Position numbers and translations under genes: made by a program. Positions 33,065-42,465 of a DNA stretch of 64,000 nucleotides are shown here, one piece after another. Under the pieces are notes generated by a model. The model saw only the letters and a list, made by a program, of their open reading frames with translations. It had not been told where the DNA came from and did not search any database. The DNA is taken from contig NZ_JAMGZJ010000065.1 in NCBI RefSeq assembly GCF_025564085.1, positions 1-64,000 on the forward strand, in the 5' to 3' direction. Each line of letters starts with the position of its first letter. Positions within the stretch are counted from its first letter, which is position 1. Source of the stretch: Silvania confinis (GTDB lineage: Bacteria; Pseudomonadota; Gammaproteobacteria; Enterobacterales; Enterobacteriaceae).

Positions 33065-34030
33065 ATGAAAATGAAAAAAAGTCTCGTCGCGCTGTGCCTC
33101 GCTGCAGGGCTGCTGGCAAGCGTTCCAGCCGTTACCCTCGCCAGCGTCAATTTCGTCCCACAAAACACCAGCGCCGCACCTGCAATCCCCGGTGCCGCGC
33201 TACAGCAGCTGGTCTGGACTCCCGTTGATCAGTCCAAAACCCAGACCACCCAACTTTCTACCGGCGGTCAGTCCCTCAATGTACCTGGGATCAGCGGTCC
33301 GGTGGCGGCATACAGCGTGCCGGCTAACATCGGCGAAATCACCCTCACGCTGACCAGTATTGTCGACAAACAAACCAGCGTCTTTGCGCCGAACGTGCTG
33401 ATTCTGGACCAGAACCTGACGCCATCGGCCTACTTCCCGAGCGAATACTTCACCTATCAGGAGCCGGGCGTGATGAGCGCCGATCGCCTGGAAGGGGTGA
33501 TGCGCCTGACGCCAGCCCTGGGTCAGCAAAAACTGTATGTGCTGGTCTTTACCACTGAGAAAGATCTGCAGCAGACCACCAAACTGATTAACCCGGCGAA
33601 AGCGTATGCCAAAGGTACCGGCAATGCGGTACCGGATATCCCGGACCCACTGGCGCGCCACGTCACCGACGGTGAGCTGAAGCTGAAAGTCTCCACCAAT
33701 AACGCTTCCAGCGTGCTGGTTGGCCCGCTGTTTGGTTCATCCGGTACGGGCCCGGTCACCGTAGGTAATACCGCAGCGCCTGCTCCGGTCTATGCTGCGC
33801 CAGTTGCGGCACCTGCTACTGCTGCAACGGCCACCGCTGTTGCCCCGGCCCCGGCGAAGAAAAGCGAGCCGGTGCTGAACGACACTGAAAGTTACTTCAA
33901 CAACGCCATTAAACAGGCAGTCGCCAAAGGTGACGTCGATAAAGCGCTGAAGCTGCTCGATGAAGCCGAGCGTTTAGGCTCAACCTCTGCCCGTTCCACC
34001 TTTATCAGCAGTGTAAAAGGCAAGGGGTGA
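33065..34030 (+). CDS. malM: Maltose operon periplasmic protein MalM
   Basis: The 321-residue protein has a signal peptide (MKMKKSLVALCLAAGLLASVPAVTLA) and is homologous to E. coli MalM (306 residues) along its length. The extra residues lie in an alanine/proline-rich linker near 245-275 (APVYAAPVAAPATAATATAV). The C-terminal part NDTESYFNNAIKQAVAKGDVDKALKLLDEAERLG is nearly the same as in E. coli. It is the last gene of the malK operon; its molecular role is not settled, though a periplasmic or outer-membrane-associated role has been suggested. A terminator follows. Confidence 0.94.
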   Translation: MKMKKSLVALCLAAGLLASVPAVTLASVNFVPQNTSAAPAIPGAALQQLVWTPVDQSKTQTTQLSTGGQSLNVPGISGPVAAYSVPANIGEITLTLTSIVDKQTSVFAPNVLILDQNLTPSAYFPSEYFTYQEPGVMSADRLEGVMRLTPALGQQKLYVLVFTTEKDLQQTTKLINPAKAYAKGTGNAVPDIPDPLARHVTDGELKLKVSTNNASSVLVGPLFGSSGTGPVTVGNTAAPAPVYAAPVAAPATAATATAVAPAPAKKSEPVLNDTESYFNNAIKQAVAKGDVDKALKLLDEAERLGSTSARSTFISSVKGKG

Positions 34031-34065
34031 TCGTTTCCCCGCAATGCTGATTTTGTCAGTAGTTT

Positions 34066-34093
34066 AGTGCGCCCTCCCGGGCGCACTTTTTTT
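34066..34093 (+). terminator. malM terminator
   Basis: AGTGCGCCC-TCCC-GGGCGCACT leads straight into a T run. It ends the malK-lamB-malM transcript. Confidence 0.92.
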
Positions 34094-34211
34094 GTGTGAA
34101 CCGATGCTGTTGCATCTCTGTTGCGATAATGATCGCTAACTCACGTTTGCCCGCCACCCACCCGCGTTTCTGCGATACAATAGCGTCACGTTATGTATCG
34201 GAGAGTCTGGC

Positions 34212-34709
34212 ATGTCACACCCCGCGCTAACGCAACTGCGTGCGCTGCGCTATTTTGACGAAATCCCTGCGCTGGATCCGGCGCAACTCGACTGGTTGCT
34301 GCTGGAAGATTCCATGACCAAACGTTTTGAGCAGCAGGGTAAAAAGGTCACCGTCACTCTCATTCAGGAGGGGTTTGTCACGCCTGACGCCGTGGCGGAT
34401 GAGCTTCCGTTGCTGCCGCAGGAAGCCCGCTACTGGCTGCGGGAAATCTTGCTCTGTGCCGATGGTGAGCCGTGGCTGGCCGGGCGCACCGTGGTGCCAG
34501 AGTCCACCCTGACGGGGCCTGAGCTGGCGCTGCAGCAGATGGGCAAAACCCCGCTCGGACGCTATCTGTTCACCTCATCCGAACTGACCCGGGATTTTAT
34601 TGAAATTGGTCGCGATGCTGGCCTGTTAGGGCGCCGTTCCCGTCTGCGATTAAGCGGTAAACCGTTGATGCTGACAGAGCTGTTTTTACCGGCATCGCCG
34701 CTGTACTAA
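34212..34709 (+). CDS. ubiC: Chorismate pyruvate-lyase
   Basis: UbiC removes pyruvate from chorismate to give 4-hydroxybenzoate, the ring precursor of ubiquinone. The 165-residue length equals E. coli UbiC. Conserved active-site segments include [23 protein letters not shown] with the key arginine near residue 76, and [12 protein letters not shown] with the catalytic glutamate near residue 156. It is followed after 12 bases by ubiA, which uses its product. Confidence 0.97.
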   Translation: MSHPALTQLRALRYFDEIPALDPAQLDWLLLEDSMTKRFEQQGKKVTVTLIQEGFVTPDAVADELPLLPQEARYWLREILLCADGEPWLAGRTVVPESTLTGPELALQQMGKTPLGRYLFTSSELTRDFIEIGRDAGLLGRRSRLRLSGKPLMLTELFLPASPLY

Positions 34710-34721
34710 GAGGAAGAGAAA

Positions 34722-35591
34722 ATGGAGTGGAGTCAGAGGCAGAACAAGCTGTTGGCGTATCACCGCCTGATGCGTACCGATAAGCCCATCGGTGCGCTAC
34801 TGCTGCTGTGGCCAACGCTGTGGGCGCTGTGGGTGGCCAGCCCCGGTCTGCCGCCGCTGTGGATCCTGGCGGTGTTTGTGACAGGCGTCTGGCTGATGCG
34901 CGCCGCAGGTTGCGTGGTGAACGACTATGCCGATCGTAAATTTGACGGCCATGTGAAACGCACCGCCAATCGCCCGCTGCCGAGCGGCGCAGTCACCGAG
35001 AAAGAGGCGCGCACGCTGTTTGTGGTGCTGGTGCTGTTGTCGTTCCTGCTGGTGTTAACCCTTAACACCATGACCATCCTGCTCTCGGTCGCCGCGCTGG
35101 CGCTGGCCTGGGTGTATCCGTTTATGAAGCGCTACACCCATTTGCCGCAGGTGGTGCTGGGCGCGGCCTTTGGCTGGTCGATTCCGATGGCGTTTGCCGC
35201 CGTCAGCGAGTCAGTGCCGCTGAGCTGCTGGCTGATGTTCCTGGCGAATATTTTGTGGGCAGTGGCCTACGATACCCAGTACGCGATGGTCGACCGGGAC
35301 GATGACCTGAAAATCGGTATCAAATCGACCGCCATCCTGTTTGGCCGCAACGACAAGCTGATTATCGGCATCCTGCAGGTTGCGGTTCTGGTGCTGATGG
35401 CGCTGATCGGTTACCTGAACGGGTTGACCTGGGAATTCTACTGGTCAGTGCTGGTGGCGGGGTTACTGTTTGCGTATCAGCAAAAACTGATCGCGAAGCG
35501 CGAGCGTGATGCCTGCTTTAAAGCGTTTCACAATAACAACTACGTCGGCCTGGTGCTGTTCCTCGGGCTGGCGATGAGTTACTGGGCGTAA
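34722..35591 (+). CDS. ubiA: 4-Hydroxybenzoate octaprenyltransferase
   Basis: UbiA attaches the polyprenyl chain to 4-hydroxybenzoate in the inner membrane, the second step of ubiquinone synthesis. The protein has 289 residues (E. coli 290) and about eight to nine membrane helices. The two aspartate-rich magnesium/prenyl-diphosphate motifs are [16 protein letters not shown] near 65-80 and [17 protein letters not shown] near 187-203. It forms an operon with ubiC and is convergent with plsB. Confidence 0.97.
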   Translation: MEWSQRQNKLLAYHRLMRTDKPIGALLLLWPTLWALWVASPGLPPLWILAVFVTGVWLMRAAGCVVNDYADRKFDGHVKRTANRPLPSGAVTEKEARTLFVVLVLLSFLLVLTLNTMTILLSVAALALAWVYPFMKRYTHLPQVVLGAAFGWSIPMAFAAVSESVPLSCWLMFLANILWAVAYDTQYAMVDRDDDLKIGIKSTAILFGRNDKLIIGILQVAVLVLMALIGYLNGLTWEFYWSVLVAGLLFAYQQKLIAKRERDACFKAFHNNNYVGLVLFLGLAMSYWA

Positions 35592-35616
35592 AAAAATGCC
35601 CGGTGAAGATCAATGT

Positions 35617-35646
35617 AAAAAGGCAGCCTTTCGGCTGCCTTTTTTA
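35617..35646. terminator. Bidirectional terminator between ubiA and plsB
   Basis: AGGCAGCC-TTTC-GGCTGCCT has A bases on the left and TTTTTT on the right, so it can end both ubiCA (plus) and plsB (minus). Confidence 0.88.
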
Positions 35647-35651
35647 TGTTT

Positions 35652-35690
35652 GCACCCTCTCCCACAGGGAGAGGGCCGGGGTGAGGGCAT
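35652..35690. repeat. Palindromic repeat between ubiA and plsB
   Basis: CACCCTCTCCCACAGGGAGAGGG is followed by CCGGGGTGAGGGCATC. It is a single copy of the family also seen at 4485-4526 and 28809-28889. Confidence 0.75.
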
Positions 35691-35709
35691 CAGACCACAC
35701 CTTTATGCA

Positions 35710-38130
35710 CTATTCGCCCTGCGTCGCGCTCTCAATCGTTAAGCGCACGTCCGAGGTAATCAGGTCTGCCAGCATCTGGTAAACCTTCATCGTCTCTTCC
35801 GGCTCGGCGTCACCGCTGTCACTGATATACCCTTCGTCACGCAGCGTTGACACCAGCGAACTGAATACCGCCTTGTCGAAGAACTCCGGCGCATTGATGC
35901 CGTGCAGCATCGACAGGCGCTGTGCCAGGGTGCGGCTCTCTTTCTCCAGCGTCCCGCGGTTGATTGACGGGTTGGCGCTCAGCAGCCAGAAGGTAATGGC
36001 GTAGCGCTGCACCGTTTCGCGCGCGCCCGCAGCCAGCAGCTGCAGGGTGCGTGAGCGAGACGGGTTGATTTGCAGCTCGTCGTTCTTCAGCGTAATCAGT
36101 CCCTGGCGGATCAGCTCTTCGATCTGCTGATCCAGCACCTCGGCCAGTTCATCATTGCGCCAGCGCAGGAACAACTCTGCTTTCAGCATCGGGTAAAGCA
36201 CTTCGACATGGTGCAGCAGCGCCTGTCGGGTGATGTGACGATGCTGGGTGATGATCGCCGCCATCAGCGAAGGCAGCATCAGCATATGCGCAATGTTATT
36301 GCGATAGTACGTCATCAGCACCGCCTGCTCGCGCGGCAGAATGATGATATCGCCGATGGTGTCTTTCTCGACCTCGAACTTGTTCATCTGCAGCGCGTGC
36401 TCGATAAGATCGCTGGCGCTGGCGGACGGTACCGTCACGTCTGAGGCATACGGCACGTTACGCATCAGGTTCAGGTAGCAGTCGAGCTGCTCGGTCAACT
36501 GCTCGCGGGTGAGCGAACGCTGGCGAGAACCCAGCAGCGCGGTACAGCACAGGTTCATGGCGTTAGCCGCACCGGCGTTGTTGATTCGCACCATCAGCTC
36601 GTCGGCAATACTGTTAACCGTTGGCGTCAGCCACGCTGGACGCACCGCTTCAATCGGGTCGATGGACTCGCGCCACTCCGGCACCCGGTTGTTGAGGTAG
36701 GTCATCAGCGGCATCGGCTCGCCGAAGTTAACGTAGCCCTGACCCAGATTGCGCAGCTTGCTTAAGCCCCGCACCATCTGCAGCAGGCTCTCTTTCTCTT
36801 TGGTCGCGCCGCGCAACTCTTTGGCGTAAGTGCCCACTTCCATCACGTGCTCGTAACCGATGTAGATCGGCACCAGAGTGATTGGACGGGTACCGCCGCG
36901 CAGCATCGCCTGAATGGTCATCGACAGGGTGCCGGTCTTCGGATCGAGCAGACGCCCGGTACGGGAACGACCGCCTTCAACGAAATACTCGACCGAATAG
37001 CCGCGGCTGAACAGCTCGCCCAGATATTCGCGGAATACGGTGGAGTAGAGCTTGTTGCCTTTAAACGTACGGCGAATGAAGAACGCACCCAGACGGCGGA
37101 AAATCGGGCCTGCTGGCCAGAAGTTCAGGTTAATACCGGCCGCAATGTGCGGTGGCACCAGCCCCTGGTGATAAAGCACATACGAGAGTAGCAGATAGTC
37201 CATGTGGCTACGGTGGCAGGGCACATAAACAATCTCATGGCCATCGTGGGCCAGCTGGCGTACACGCTCGGCGTTGTGCACGTGGATCCCCTGATACAGA
37301 CGGTTCCAGGTAAAGCTCAGGATACGGTCGCTCAGGCGGATCATCTCGTAAGAGAAGTTGGCGGCAATTTCTTCCATCAGCGCGATGGCGTTTTGCTGCG
37401 CCTTCTCGTGGGAGATTTTTTTGCTGCGCGCTTCGTCTTCGACGGCACGGGCGATCGCTTTCGACGCCAGCAGTTTGTTAAACAGATCCTGGCGAGCCGG
37501 CAGGCGTGGGCCTACTGCAGCAAGGCGCTGGCGGGCAAAGTGCATACGTGCCACGCGCGCCAGCTTCTGGGCGATGGTTTTATCGGTGCCGTGCTCATCA
37601 GCCATGTGACGCAGTGAGACCGACGGCGAAAAACGCACAAAGCTGTCGCGGCCCAGCCAGTTGACGGCGAAAAATTTCTGCACCCCGTTGAGCATGCGCA
37701 GCGGCGGGTTTTCTTCGCCTTTGTCGCGACCCGGACGGCGGCCAAACATCACCGATACCGGCACCATCTGCACATCCAGATCGGGATTGCTGCGGTGCAG
37801 GTCGAGGTAATCATGGAACAGCTTGATCGACTCTTCTTTCGGTGTGTACCAGGTGAATACGCGCGGACCGCCGTGAATGAAGATATAGCGCGGCAGCAAG
37901 GTGCCGTCGATCTCCAGCGGTTCCAGCGGATCGGGAAGATCGTGCGCCAGGCATTGGGCGCGCAGCGTCAGCAAGTCGGCCTTAGAGTTATAAGGCAACA
38001 CGTACATAATTGGACGTGAGGTATCGAGCCCTAATTCCAGTGCGGGTTCCGCGGGAATGGACTTGCTTTTTACCAGGACGCTTAATGGTAAATTAAGTAA
38101 TTTGTAGTAAATTCGTGGCCAGCCAGACAT
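35710..38130 (-). CDS. plsB: Glycerol-3-phosphate 1-O-acyltransferase
   Basis: PlsB acylates glycerol 3-phosphate from acyl-ACP or acyl-CoA at the inner membrane, the first step of phospholipid synthesis. From the conserved start [17 protein letters not shown] (ATG at 38130) it has 806 residues, as in E. coli. The catalytic motif is HRSHMD near residue 306; the phosphate-binding motifs are GAFFIRR and [11 protein letters not shown] near 350-390. A long upstream extension is rejected because it would cross the promoter. It is divergent from dgkA, the lipid kinase that recycles diacylglycerol. Confidence 0.97.
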   Translation of the reverse strand: MSGWPRIYYKLLNLPLSVLVKSKSIPAEPALELGLDTSRPIMYVLPYNSKADLLTLRAQCLAHDLPDPLEPLEIDGTLLPRYIFIHGGPRVFTWYTPKEESIKLFHDYLDLHRSNPDLDVQMVPVSVMFGRRPGRDKGEENPPLRMLNGVQKFFAVNWLGRDSFVRFSPSVSLRHMADEHGTDKTIAQKLARVARMHFARQRLAAVGPRLPARQDLFNKLLASKAIARAVEDEARSKKISHEKAQQNAIALMEEIAANFSYEMIRLSDRILSFTWNRLYQGIHVHNAERVRQLAHDGHEIVYVPCHRSHMDYLLLSYVLYHQGLVPPHIAAGINLNFWPAGPIFRRLGAFFIRRTFKGNKLYSTVFREYLGELFSRGYSVEYFVEGGRSRTGRLLDPKTGTLSMTIQAMLRGGTRPITLVPIYIGYEHVMEVGTYAKELRGATKEKESLLQMVRGLSKLRNLGQGYVNFGEPMPLMTYLNNRVPEWRESIDPIEAVRPAWLTPTVNSIADELMVRINNAGAANAMNLCCTALLGSRQRSLTREQLTEQLDCYLNLMRNVPYASDVTVPSASASDLIEHALQMNKFEVEKDTIGDIIILPREQAVLMTYYRNNIAHMLMLPSLMAAIITQHRHITRQALLHHVEVLYPMLKAELFLRWRNDELAEVLDQQIEELIRQGLITLKNDELQINPSRSRTLQLLAAGARETVQRYAITFWLLSANPSINRGTLEKESRTLAQRLSMLHGINAPEFFDKAVFSSLVSTLRDEGYISDSGDAEPEETMKVYQMLADLITSDVRLTIESATQGE

Positions 38131-38286
38131 AAACGATGTAAAGCCTCTGGTTAAAAATGCAATTGCGGCGCAAGGATAACAGAAAGCGCGCAAAATTTCT
38201 GTTGTTACCCGTCATACTTCGGGCGGCGGCGCGACGCGCCTAAGCCACAGTTAATGACGCTTTTTTTGAAGAAAGGTTTCTTTTTA

Positions 38287-38655
38287 ATGGCTAATAATAC
38301 CACTGGGTTCATCCGTATCATCAAAGCTGCCGGTTATTCATGGAAAGGCATCCGTGCTGCCTGGGCTAATGAAGCCGCTTTTCGCCAGGAAGGCGTTGCC
38401 GTTTTCGCGGCAATTATTATCGCCTGCTGGCTGGATATTGATGCCATCACCCGCGTATTACTGATTGGCTCGGTGATGTTGGTGATGATAGTCGAAATTC
38501 TTAACAGTGCGATCGAGGCGGTGGTCGACCGGATTGGGACTGACCATCATGAACTGTCGGGCCGGGCAAAAGATATGGGCTCTGCCGCTGTGCTGATGTC
38601 GATACTGGTGGCGGTATTCACCTGGGGCACTCTGTTATGGGGACATTTGCGATAA
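38287..38655 (+). CDS. dgkA: Diacylglycerol kinase
   Basis: DgkA phosphorylates diacylglycerol left over from oligosaccharide synthesis, giving phosphatidic acid. It is a small trimeric membrane enzyme; this one has 122 residues as in E. coli. Three hydrophobic helices are visible. Conserved active-site residues lie in NEAAFRQEGVA (Glu28) and VEILNSAIEAVVDRIG (Glu69, Asn72). The ATG at 38287 matches MANNTTGF; the frame extends 11 codons upstream without support. Confidence 0.97.
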   Translation: MANNTTGFIRIIKAAGYSWKGIRAAWANEAAFRQEGVAVFAAIIIACWLDIDAITRVLLIGSVMLVMIVEILNSAIEAVVDRIGTDHHELSGRAKDMGSAAVLMSILVAVFTWGTLLWGHLR

Positions 38656-38719
38656 GCCTTCAGAAACTGAGTAAGTCTCTGGTTTTTTGTGCGGTTTGTT
38701 GTTCCAAAATCACCTTTAG

Positions 38720-38756
38720 CTGTATATACTCACAGCATAACTGTATATACACCCAG
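38720..38756. promoter_or_regulatory. Two LexA boxes at the lexA promoter
   Basis: CTGTATATACTCACAG (38720-38735) and CTGTATATACACCCAG (38741-38756) fit the CTG-N10-CAG consensus and repeat the E. coli layout, where two boxes let LexA regulate itself. The second lies eight bases before lexA. Confidence 0.95.
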
Positions 38757-38764
38757 GGGGCGGA

Positions 38765-39373
38765 ATGAAAGCGTTAACGGCCAGACAGCAAGAGGTGTTT
38801 GATCTCATTCGGGATCATATCAGCCAGACGGGAATGCCACCGACACGTGCAGAAATTGCACAGCGGTTAGGCTTCCGTTCTCCAAACGCTGCTGAAGAAC
38901 ACCTTAAGGCACTGGCGCGTAAAGGTGTGGTTGAAATTGTGTCCGGCGCTTCTCGTGGTATTCGTCTGCTTGTCGAAGCAGAAGAGGGCCTTCCGCTCGT
39001 GGGTCGCGTGGCTGCCGGGGAACCGCTGCTGGCGCAACAGCACATCGAAGGCCACTATCAGGTCGATCCGGGCATGTTCAAACCCAGCGCAGACTTTTTA
39101 CTGCGCGTGAGCGGCATGTCAATGAAAGACATCGGTATTCTGGATGGCGACCTGCTGGCAGTGCATAAAACCCAGGACGTGCGTAACGGTCAGGTGGTGG
39201 TTGCGCGTATCGATGATGAAGTGACCGTTAAGCGCCTAAAAAAACAGGGCAACACGGTTCAGCTTCTGCCGGAAAACAGCGAATTTACGCCGATTGTCGT
39301 CGACCTGCGTGAGAGTAACTTCTCCATCGAAGGTCTGGCGGTGGGCGTCATCCGCAACGGTGAGTGGTTATAA
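38765..39373 (+). CDS. lexA: SOS repressor LexA
   Basis: LexA represses SOS genes and cleaves itself when RecA filaments form. The 202 residues match E. coli. The winged helix-turn-helix covers residues 1-65 ([23 protein letters not shown]). The cleavage bond Ala84-Gly85, catalytic Ser119 in SGMSM and Lys156 in EVTVKRL are all at the E. coli positions. The start is preceded by GGGGGCGGA. dinF follows after a leaky hairpin. Confidence 0.98.
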   Translation: MKALTARQQEVFDLIRDHISQTGMPPTRAEIAQRLGFRSPNAAEEHLKALARKGVVEIVSGASRGIRLLVEAEEGLPLVGRVAAGEPLLAQQHIEGHYQVDPGMFKPSADFLLRVSGMSMKDIGILDGDLLAVHKTQDVRNGQVVVARIDDEVTVKRLKKQGNTVQLLPENSEFTPIVVDLRESNFSIEGLAVGVIRNGEWL

Positions 39374-39384
39374 TCTCTTCCTGA

Positions 39385-39417
39385 CAGGCTACGGTTTCGC
39401 CGTAGCCTGCTGTTTTT
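39385..39417 (+). terminator. Hairpin between lexA and dinF
   Basis: AGGCTACGG-TTTC-GCCGTAGCCT is followed by GCTGTTTTTCTC. It may end part of the lexA transcript, with readthrough into dinF as in E. coli. Confidence 0.8.
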
Positions 39418-39433
39418 CTCTCTGGTTATTCCT

Positions 39434-40753
39434 ATGTCTCTTCTGACTGCTTCCGATAAGGCGTTATGGCGTCTTGCGTTGCCAATGATCTTCTCCAACA
39501 TCAGCGTTCCTTTGCTGGGACTGGTGGATACGGCAGTGATCGGCCATCTGGATTCCCCTGTCTATCTCGGCGGCGTGGCGATTGGCGCTACGGCGACCAG
39601 CTTCCTGTTTATGCTGCTGCTGTTTTTGCGCATGAGCACCACCGGACTGACATCCCAGGCGTATGGCGCAAAAGACCCTCATCGGCTGGCGCGGGCGCTG
39701 GTGCAGCCGCTCATTATGGCGCTGGCTGCCGGATTGCTGATTATGCTGCTGCGCACGCCGCTTATCGATCTGGCTCTGCATATCGTCGGTGGCAGTGAAG
39801 CCGTACTGCTGCAGGCGCGGCGCTTCCTTGAGATCCGCTGGCTCAGCGCCCCGGCCTCGCTGGCGAACCTGGTGCTGCTCGGTTGGCTGCTGGGCGTTCA
39901 GTATGCTCGCGCGCCAGTGATCCTGCTGGTGGTGGGCAATCTGCTCAATATCGTGCTGGATCTGTGGCTGGTGATGGGGCTCAAGATGAACGTGCAGGGC
40001 GCTGCCCTGGCGACCGTCGTCGCGGAATACGTAACCTTCTTTATTGGCCTGTGGATGGTCTGGCGGGTGCTTGCCCTGCGCGGTATTTCGTGGTCGTTGC
40101 TGAAAACCAGCTGGCGCGGCAACGTCCGCCGATTACTGGCGTTGAACCGCGACATTATGCTGCGCTCGCTGTTGCTCCAGCTGTGCTTTGGGGCGCTGAC
40201 GGTAATGGGCGCGCGGCTGGGGCCAGAGATTGTAGCGGTAAACGCCGTGCTAATGACGCTGCTGACCTTTACTGCCTATGCGCTGGATGGCTTTGCGTAT
40301 GCAGTTGAAGCGCACTCCGGGCAGGCTTACGGCGCGCGCGAAAGCGGTCACTTGCGTGAAGTCTGGCGGGCGGCCTGTCGTCAGTCTGGCCTGGTGGCGC
40401 TGGCTTTCGCGCTCCTGTATGCCCTGGCAGGCGAGCAGATTATTGCCCTGCTGACGTCGTTGCCCGCGCTGCGAACGCTGGCGAGCCATTACCTTATCTG
40501 GCAGGTCATTTTGCCGGTGGTGGGGGTCTGGTGCTACTTGCTGGATGGCATGTTTATTGGCGCAACGCGCGGTGCGGAGATGCGCAACAGCATGGCGGTG
40601 GCGGCGGCCGGGTTTGGCCTGACGCTGTTGACGCTGCCGTGGCTGGGGAATCACGGTTTATGGCTGGCGCTGTGCGTCTTTCTCGCCCTGCGAGGGTTGT
40701 CGCTGGCGTGGATCTGGCGTCGACACTGGCGCAACAACACCTGGTTTCGGTAG
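39434..40753 (+). CDS. dinF: MATE family efflux protein DinF
   Basis: DinF is a damage-inducible multidrug and toxic-compound exporter of the inner membrane. It has 439 residues with 12 predicted helices and is collinear with E. coli DinF (MIFSNISVPLLGLVDTAVIGHLDSPVYLGG; AYALDGFAYAVEAHSGQAYGAR). It sits 60 bases after lexA and should share the LexA-controlled promoter. In E. coli it has been linked to protection from oxidative stress and bile salts. Confidence 0.95.
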   Translation: MSLLTASDKALWRLALPMIFSNISVPLLGLVDTAVIGHLDSPVYLGGVAIGATATSFLFMLLLFLRMSTTGLTSQAYGAKDPHRLARALVQPLIMALAAGLLIMLLRTPLIDLALHIVGGSEAVLLQARRFLEIRWLSAPASLANLVLLGWLLGVQYARAPVILLVVGNLLNIVLDLWLVMGLKMNVQGAALATVVAEYVTFFIGLWMVWRVLALRGISWSLLKTSWRGNVRRLLALNRDIMLRSLLLQLCFGALTVMGARLGPEIVAVNAVLMTLLTFTAYALDGFAYAVEAHSGQAYGARESGHLREVWRAACRQSGLVALAFALLYALAGEQIIALLTSLPALRTLASHYLIWQVILPVVGVWCYLLDGMFIGATRGAEMRNSMAVAAAGFGLTLLTLPWLGNHGLWLALCVFLALRGLSLAWIWRRHWRNNTWFR

Positions 40754-40898
40754 CGGCTTCGTCTGCGTTAATGGTAAAAGATTCCGAATAACGAACCGAG
40801 TGCCGCAGGCTTATCTATAATTATCATCACGTCCAGCATGAAACGTATCGCACGGACGAAATACCTGTCCTACACGACCGAACGAAGAGGAATCGATG

Positions 40899-41108
40899 AT
40901 GAATAAAGACCAAGTCGGCGGTAACTGGAAACAGTTGAAAGGTAAAGTTAAAGAACAGTGGGGCGACCTGACTGACGATGACATGACTGTCATTGAAGGG
41001 AAACGTGACCAGCTGGTCGGTAAAATTCAGGAACGCTATGGATATGAGAAAGAACGGGCGGAAAAAGAGGTCGGTGACTGGGAAACCCGTAACGACTACC
41101 GCTGGTAA
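40899..41108 (+). CDS. yjbJ: CsbD family stress protein YjbJ
   Basis: This 69-residue highly charged, hydrophilic protein (MNKDQVGGNWKQLKGKVKEQWGDLTDDD...) belongs to the CsbD family; E. coli YjbJ is abundant in stationary phase and under sigma-S influence. Function is unknown. Two ATG codons are adjacent; the second (40899) has better spacing to AGAGGA and matches the E. coli start. A strong terminator follows. Confidence 0.94.
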   Translation: MNKDQVGGNWKQLKGKVKEQWGDLTDDDMTVIEGKRDQLVGKIQERYGYEKERAEKEVGDWETRNDYRW

Positions 41109-41144
41109 TTAACCTATACCCGCAGGTACACGGATGTACGCCCA

Positions 41145-41172
41145 GGGCGGCCTCAGGCCGCCCCTTTTTTTG
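41145..41172. terminator. yjbJ terminator
   Basis: GGGCGGCC-TCA-GGCCGCCC is followed by seven T bases. It lies six bases before the end of the convergent zur gene. Confidence 0.92.
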
Positions 41173-41177
41173 CTCAT

Positions 41178-41693
41178 TTAACGCGGTTTTTTCTTCGTCA
41201 GAATGGAGTGGTCATGCTGGCAGTTGTCCTGGTGACGGCAGGCTTCCACTTCTACACAGCGGCTGCATAGCCCGTGCGCTTCGATGATGTTATGACGCAG
41301 GGCAAATCCCATCTTCGCCGCCAGCGTATGCATGATGTCCTCTACGCCCTCCGCTCCCTCTTCCTTCACGCTGCCGCAGCGATCGCAGATAAACATGGCT
41401 GAGGTGTGTGTAGGCTGATCAAACAGATGGCACAGGACATAGCTGTTGGTCGATTCCACTTTATGCACAAAGCCCTGCTCAAGCAGAAAATCGAGCGCGC
41501 GATAGACCGTTGGCGGTTTGGCCTGCGGCTCGCTGACGCGCAGCAAATCGAGCAGATCGTAGGCGCTGATCGCCCCTTGCTGCAGGCTCAGCAGGCGGAG
41601 CACTTCAAGGCGCTGTGGGGTCAGGCGCACATTGCGTTGCGCGCACAGCTTTTCGGCTTGCGCTAACAGCTCCTGCTTTGTGGTCGTTTCCAT
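41178..41693 (-). CDS. zur: Zinc uptake regulator Zur
   Basis: Zur represses zinc uptake genes such as znuABC when zinc is ample. From the ATG at 41693 it has 171 residues, the E. coli length. The Fur-like DNA-binding domain covers the first 90 residues (RNVRLTPQRLEVLRLL; KPPTVYRALDFLLEQGFVHK). The structural zinc cysteines CDRCG and CSRCV and the histidines of DQPTHTSAMF are present, as is the His-rich tail HQDNCQHDHS. Upstream in-frame codons lack a ribosome site. Confidence 0.97.
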   Translation of the reverse strand: METTTKQELLAQAEKLCAQRNVRLTPQRLEVLRLLSLQQGAISAYDLLDLLRVSEPQAKPPTVYRALDFLLEQGFVHKVESTNSYVLCHLFDQPTHTSAMFICDRCGSVKEEGAEGVEDIMHTLAAKMGFALRHNIIEAHGLCSRCVEVEACRHQDNCQHDHSILTKKKPR

Positions 41694-41807
41694 GTTGCAC
41701 CTCGAATCTATGGAATAGCAAACCGCCACTCTACCATGTTCTGCCTGAAACGCCGAGATCGGCCGGGTATGCTATACCTGACGCAAATCCACATGGGGAA
41801 CAACACG

Positions 41808-42296
41808 ATGAAAAGACCCGATTGTATTCAACACTGGCGCGACCTGGAAGGTGCTGATAATTCAACCTATCCCGACAGCCCCGAGCTATTTGCCATCGGT
41901 GCGCCGCTGGCCCGCACGCTGGGGCTGCGGCGCATTGGCATCCACCACGAGCGCCTGCCGCCAGGACGCCGCACCTCATACCCGCATGCCGAAAGCGACG
42001 AAGAAGAATTCATCTACGTGCTGGAGGGTTATCCGGAAGCCTGGATCAATGGCCACCTGTGGAAACTGGAGCCAGGGGACAGCGTCGGTTTTCCTGCCGG
42101 AACCGGCGTATGTCACACCTTTATCAATAACACCCCCGACGAGGTGAGGTTGCTGGTGGTGGGCGAAGCCAATAAAAAACAGAACCGTATTTATTACCCG
42201 TTGAATCCCGTCTACGCCGCCACTCGCGAGGATCGTTGGGTGGATCACCCGCCGCAATTTTTTGGTCCGCACGACGGAAAACCTGGGCGAAAGTAA
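41808..42296 (+). CDS. Cupin domain protein
   Basis: This 162-residue protein has a single cupin fold with motif 1 TSYPHAESDEEEFIYVLEGYPEAWI and motif 2 SVGFPAGTGVCHTFINNT, giving potential metal ligands His, Glu and His. It resembles a family often annotated only as cupin domain-containing protein; substrate unknown. The ATG at 41808 is chosen over upstream starts because GGGGAAC lies ahead of it. It is divergent from zur, and I saw no Zur box in the gap. K-12 has yjbL and yjbM in this position instead. Confidence 0.8.
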   Translation: MKRPDCIQHWRDLEGADNSTYPDSPELFAIGAPLARTLGLRRIGIHHERLPPGRRTSYPHAESDEEEFIYVLEGYPEAWINGHLWKLEPGDSVGFPAGTGVCHTFINNTPDEVRLLVVGEANKKQNRIYYPLNPVYAATREDRWVDHPPQFFGPHDGKPGRK

Positions 42297-42465
42297 AAAC
42301 CTCTTCTATACCTGGTGAAAGGAAATAAATATTAACAAAATCAATCTAATACGAATGGTTGAGACGATTTTTTAGACCTAATACTTTTGTCACAGCGGAT
42401 GTTTGTTCCTGCCTGCTAATGGCTGGCATGGGTTTGTACACACAAGCAGACAAGTCGAGCATACC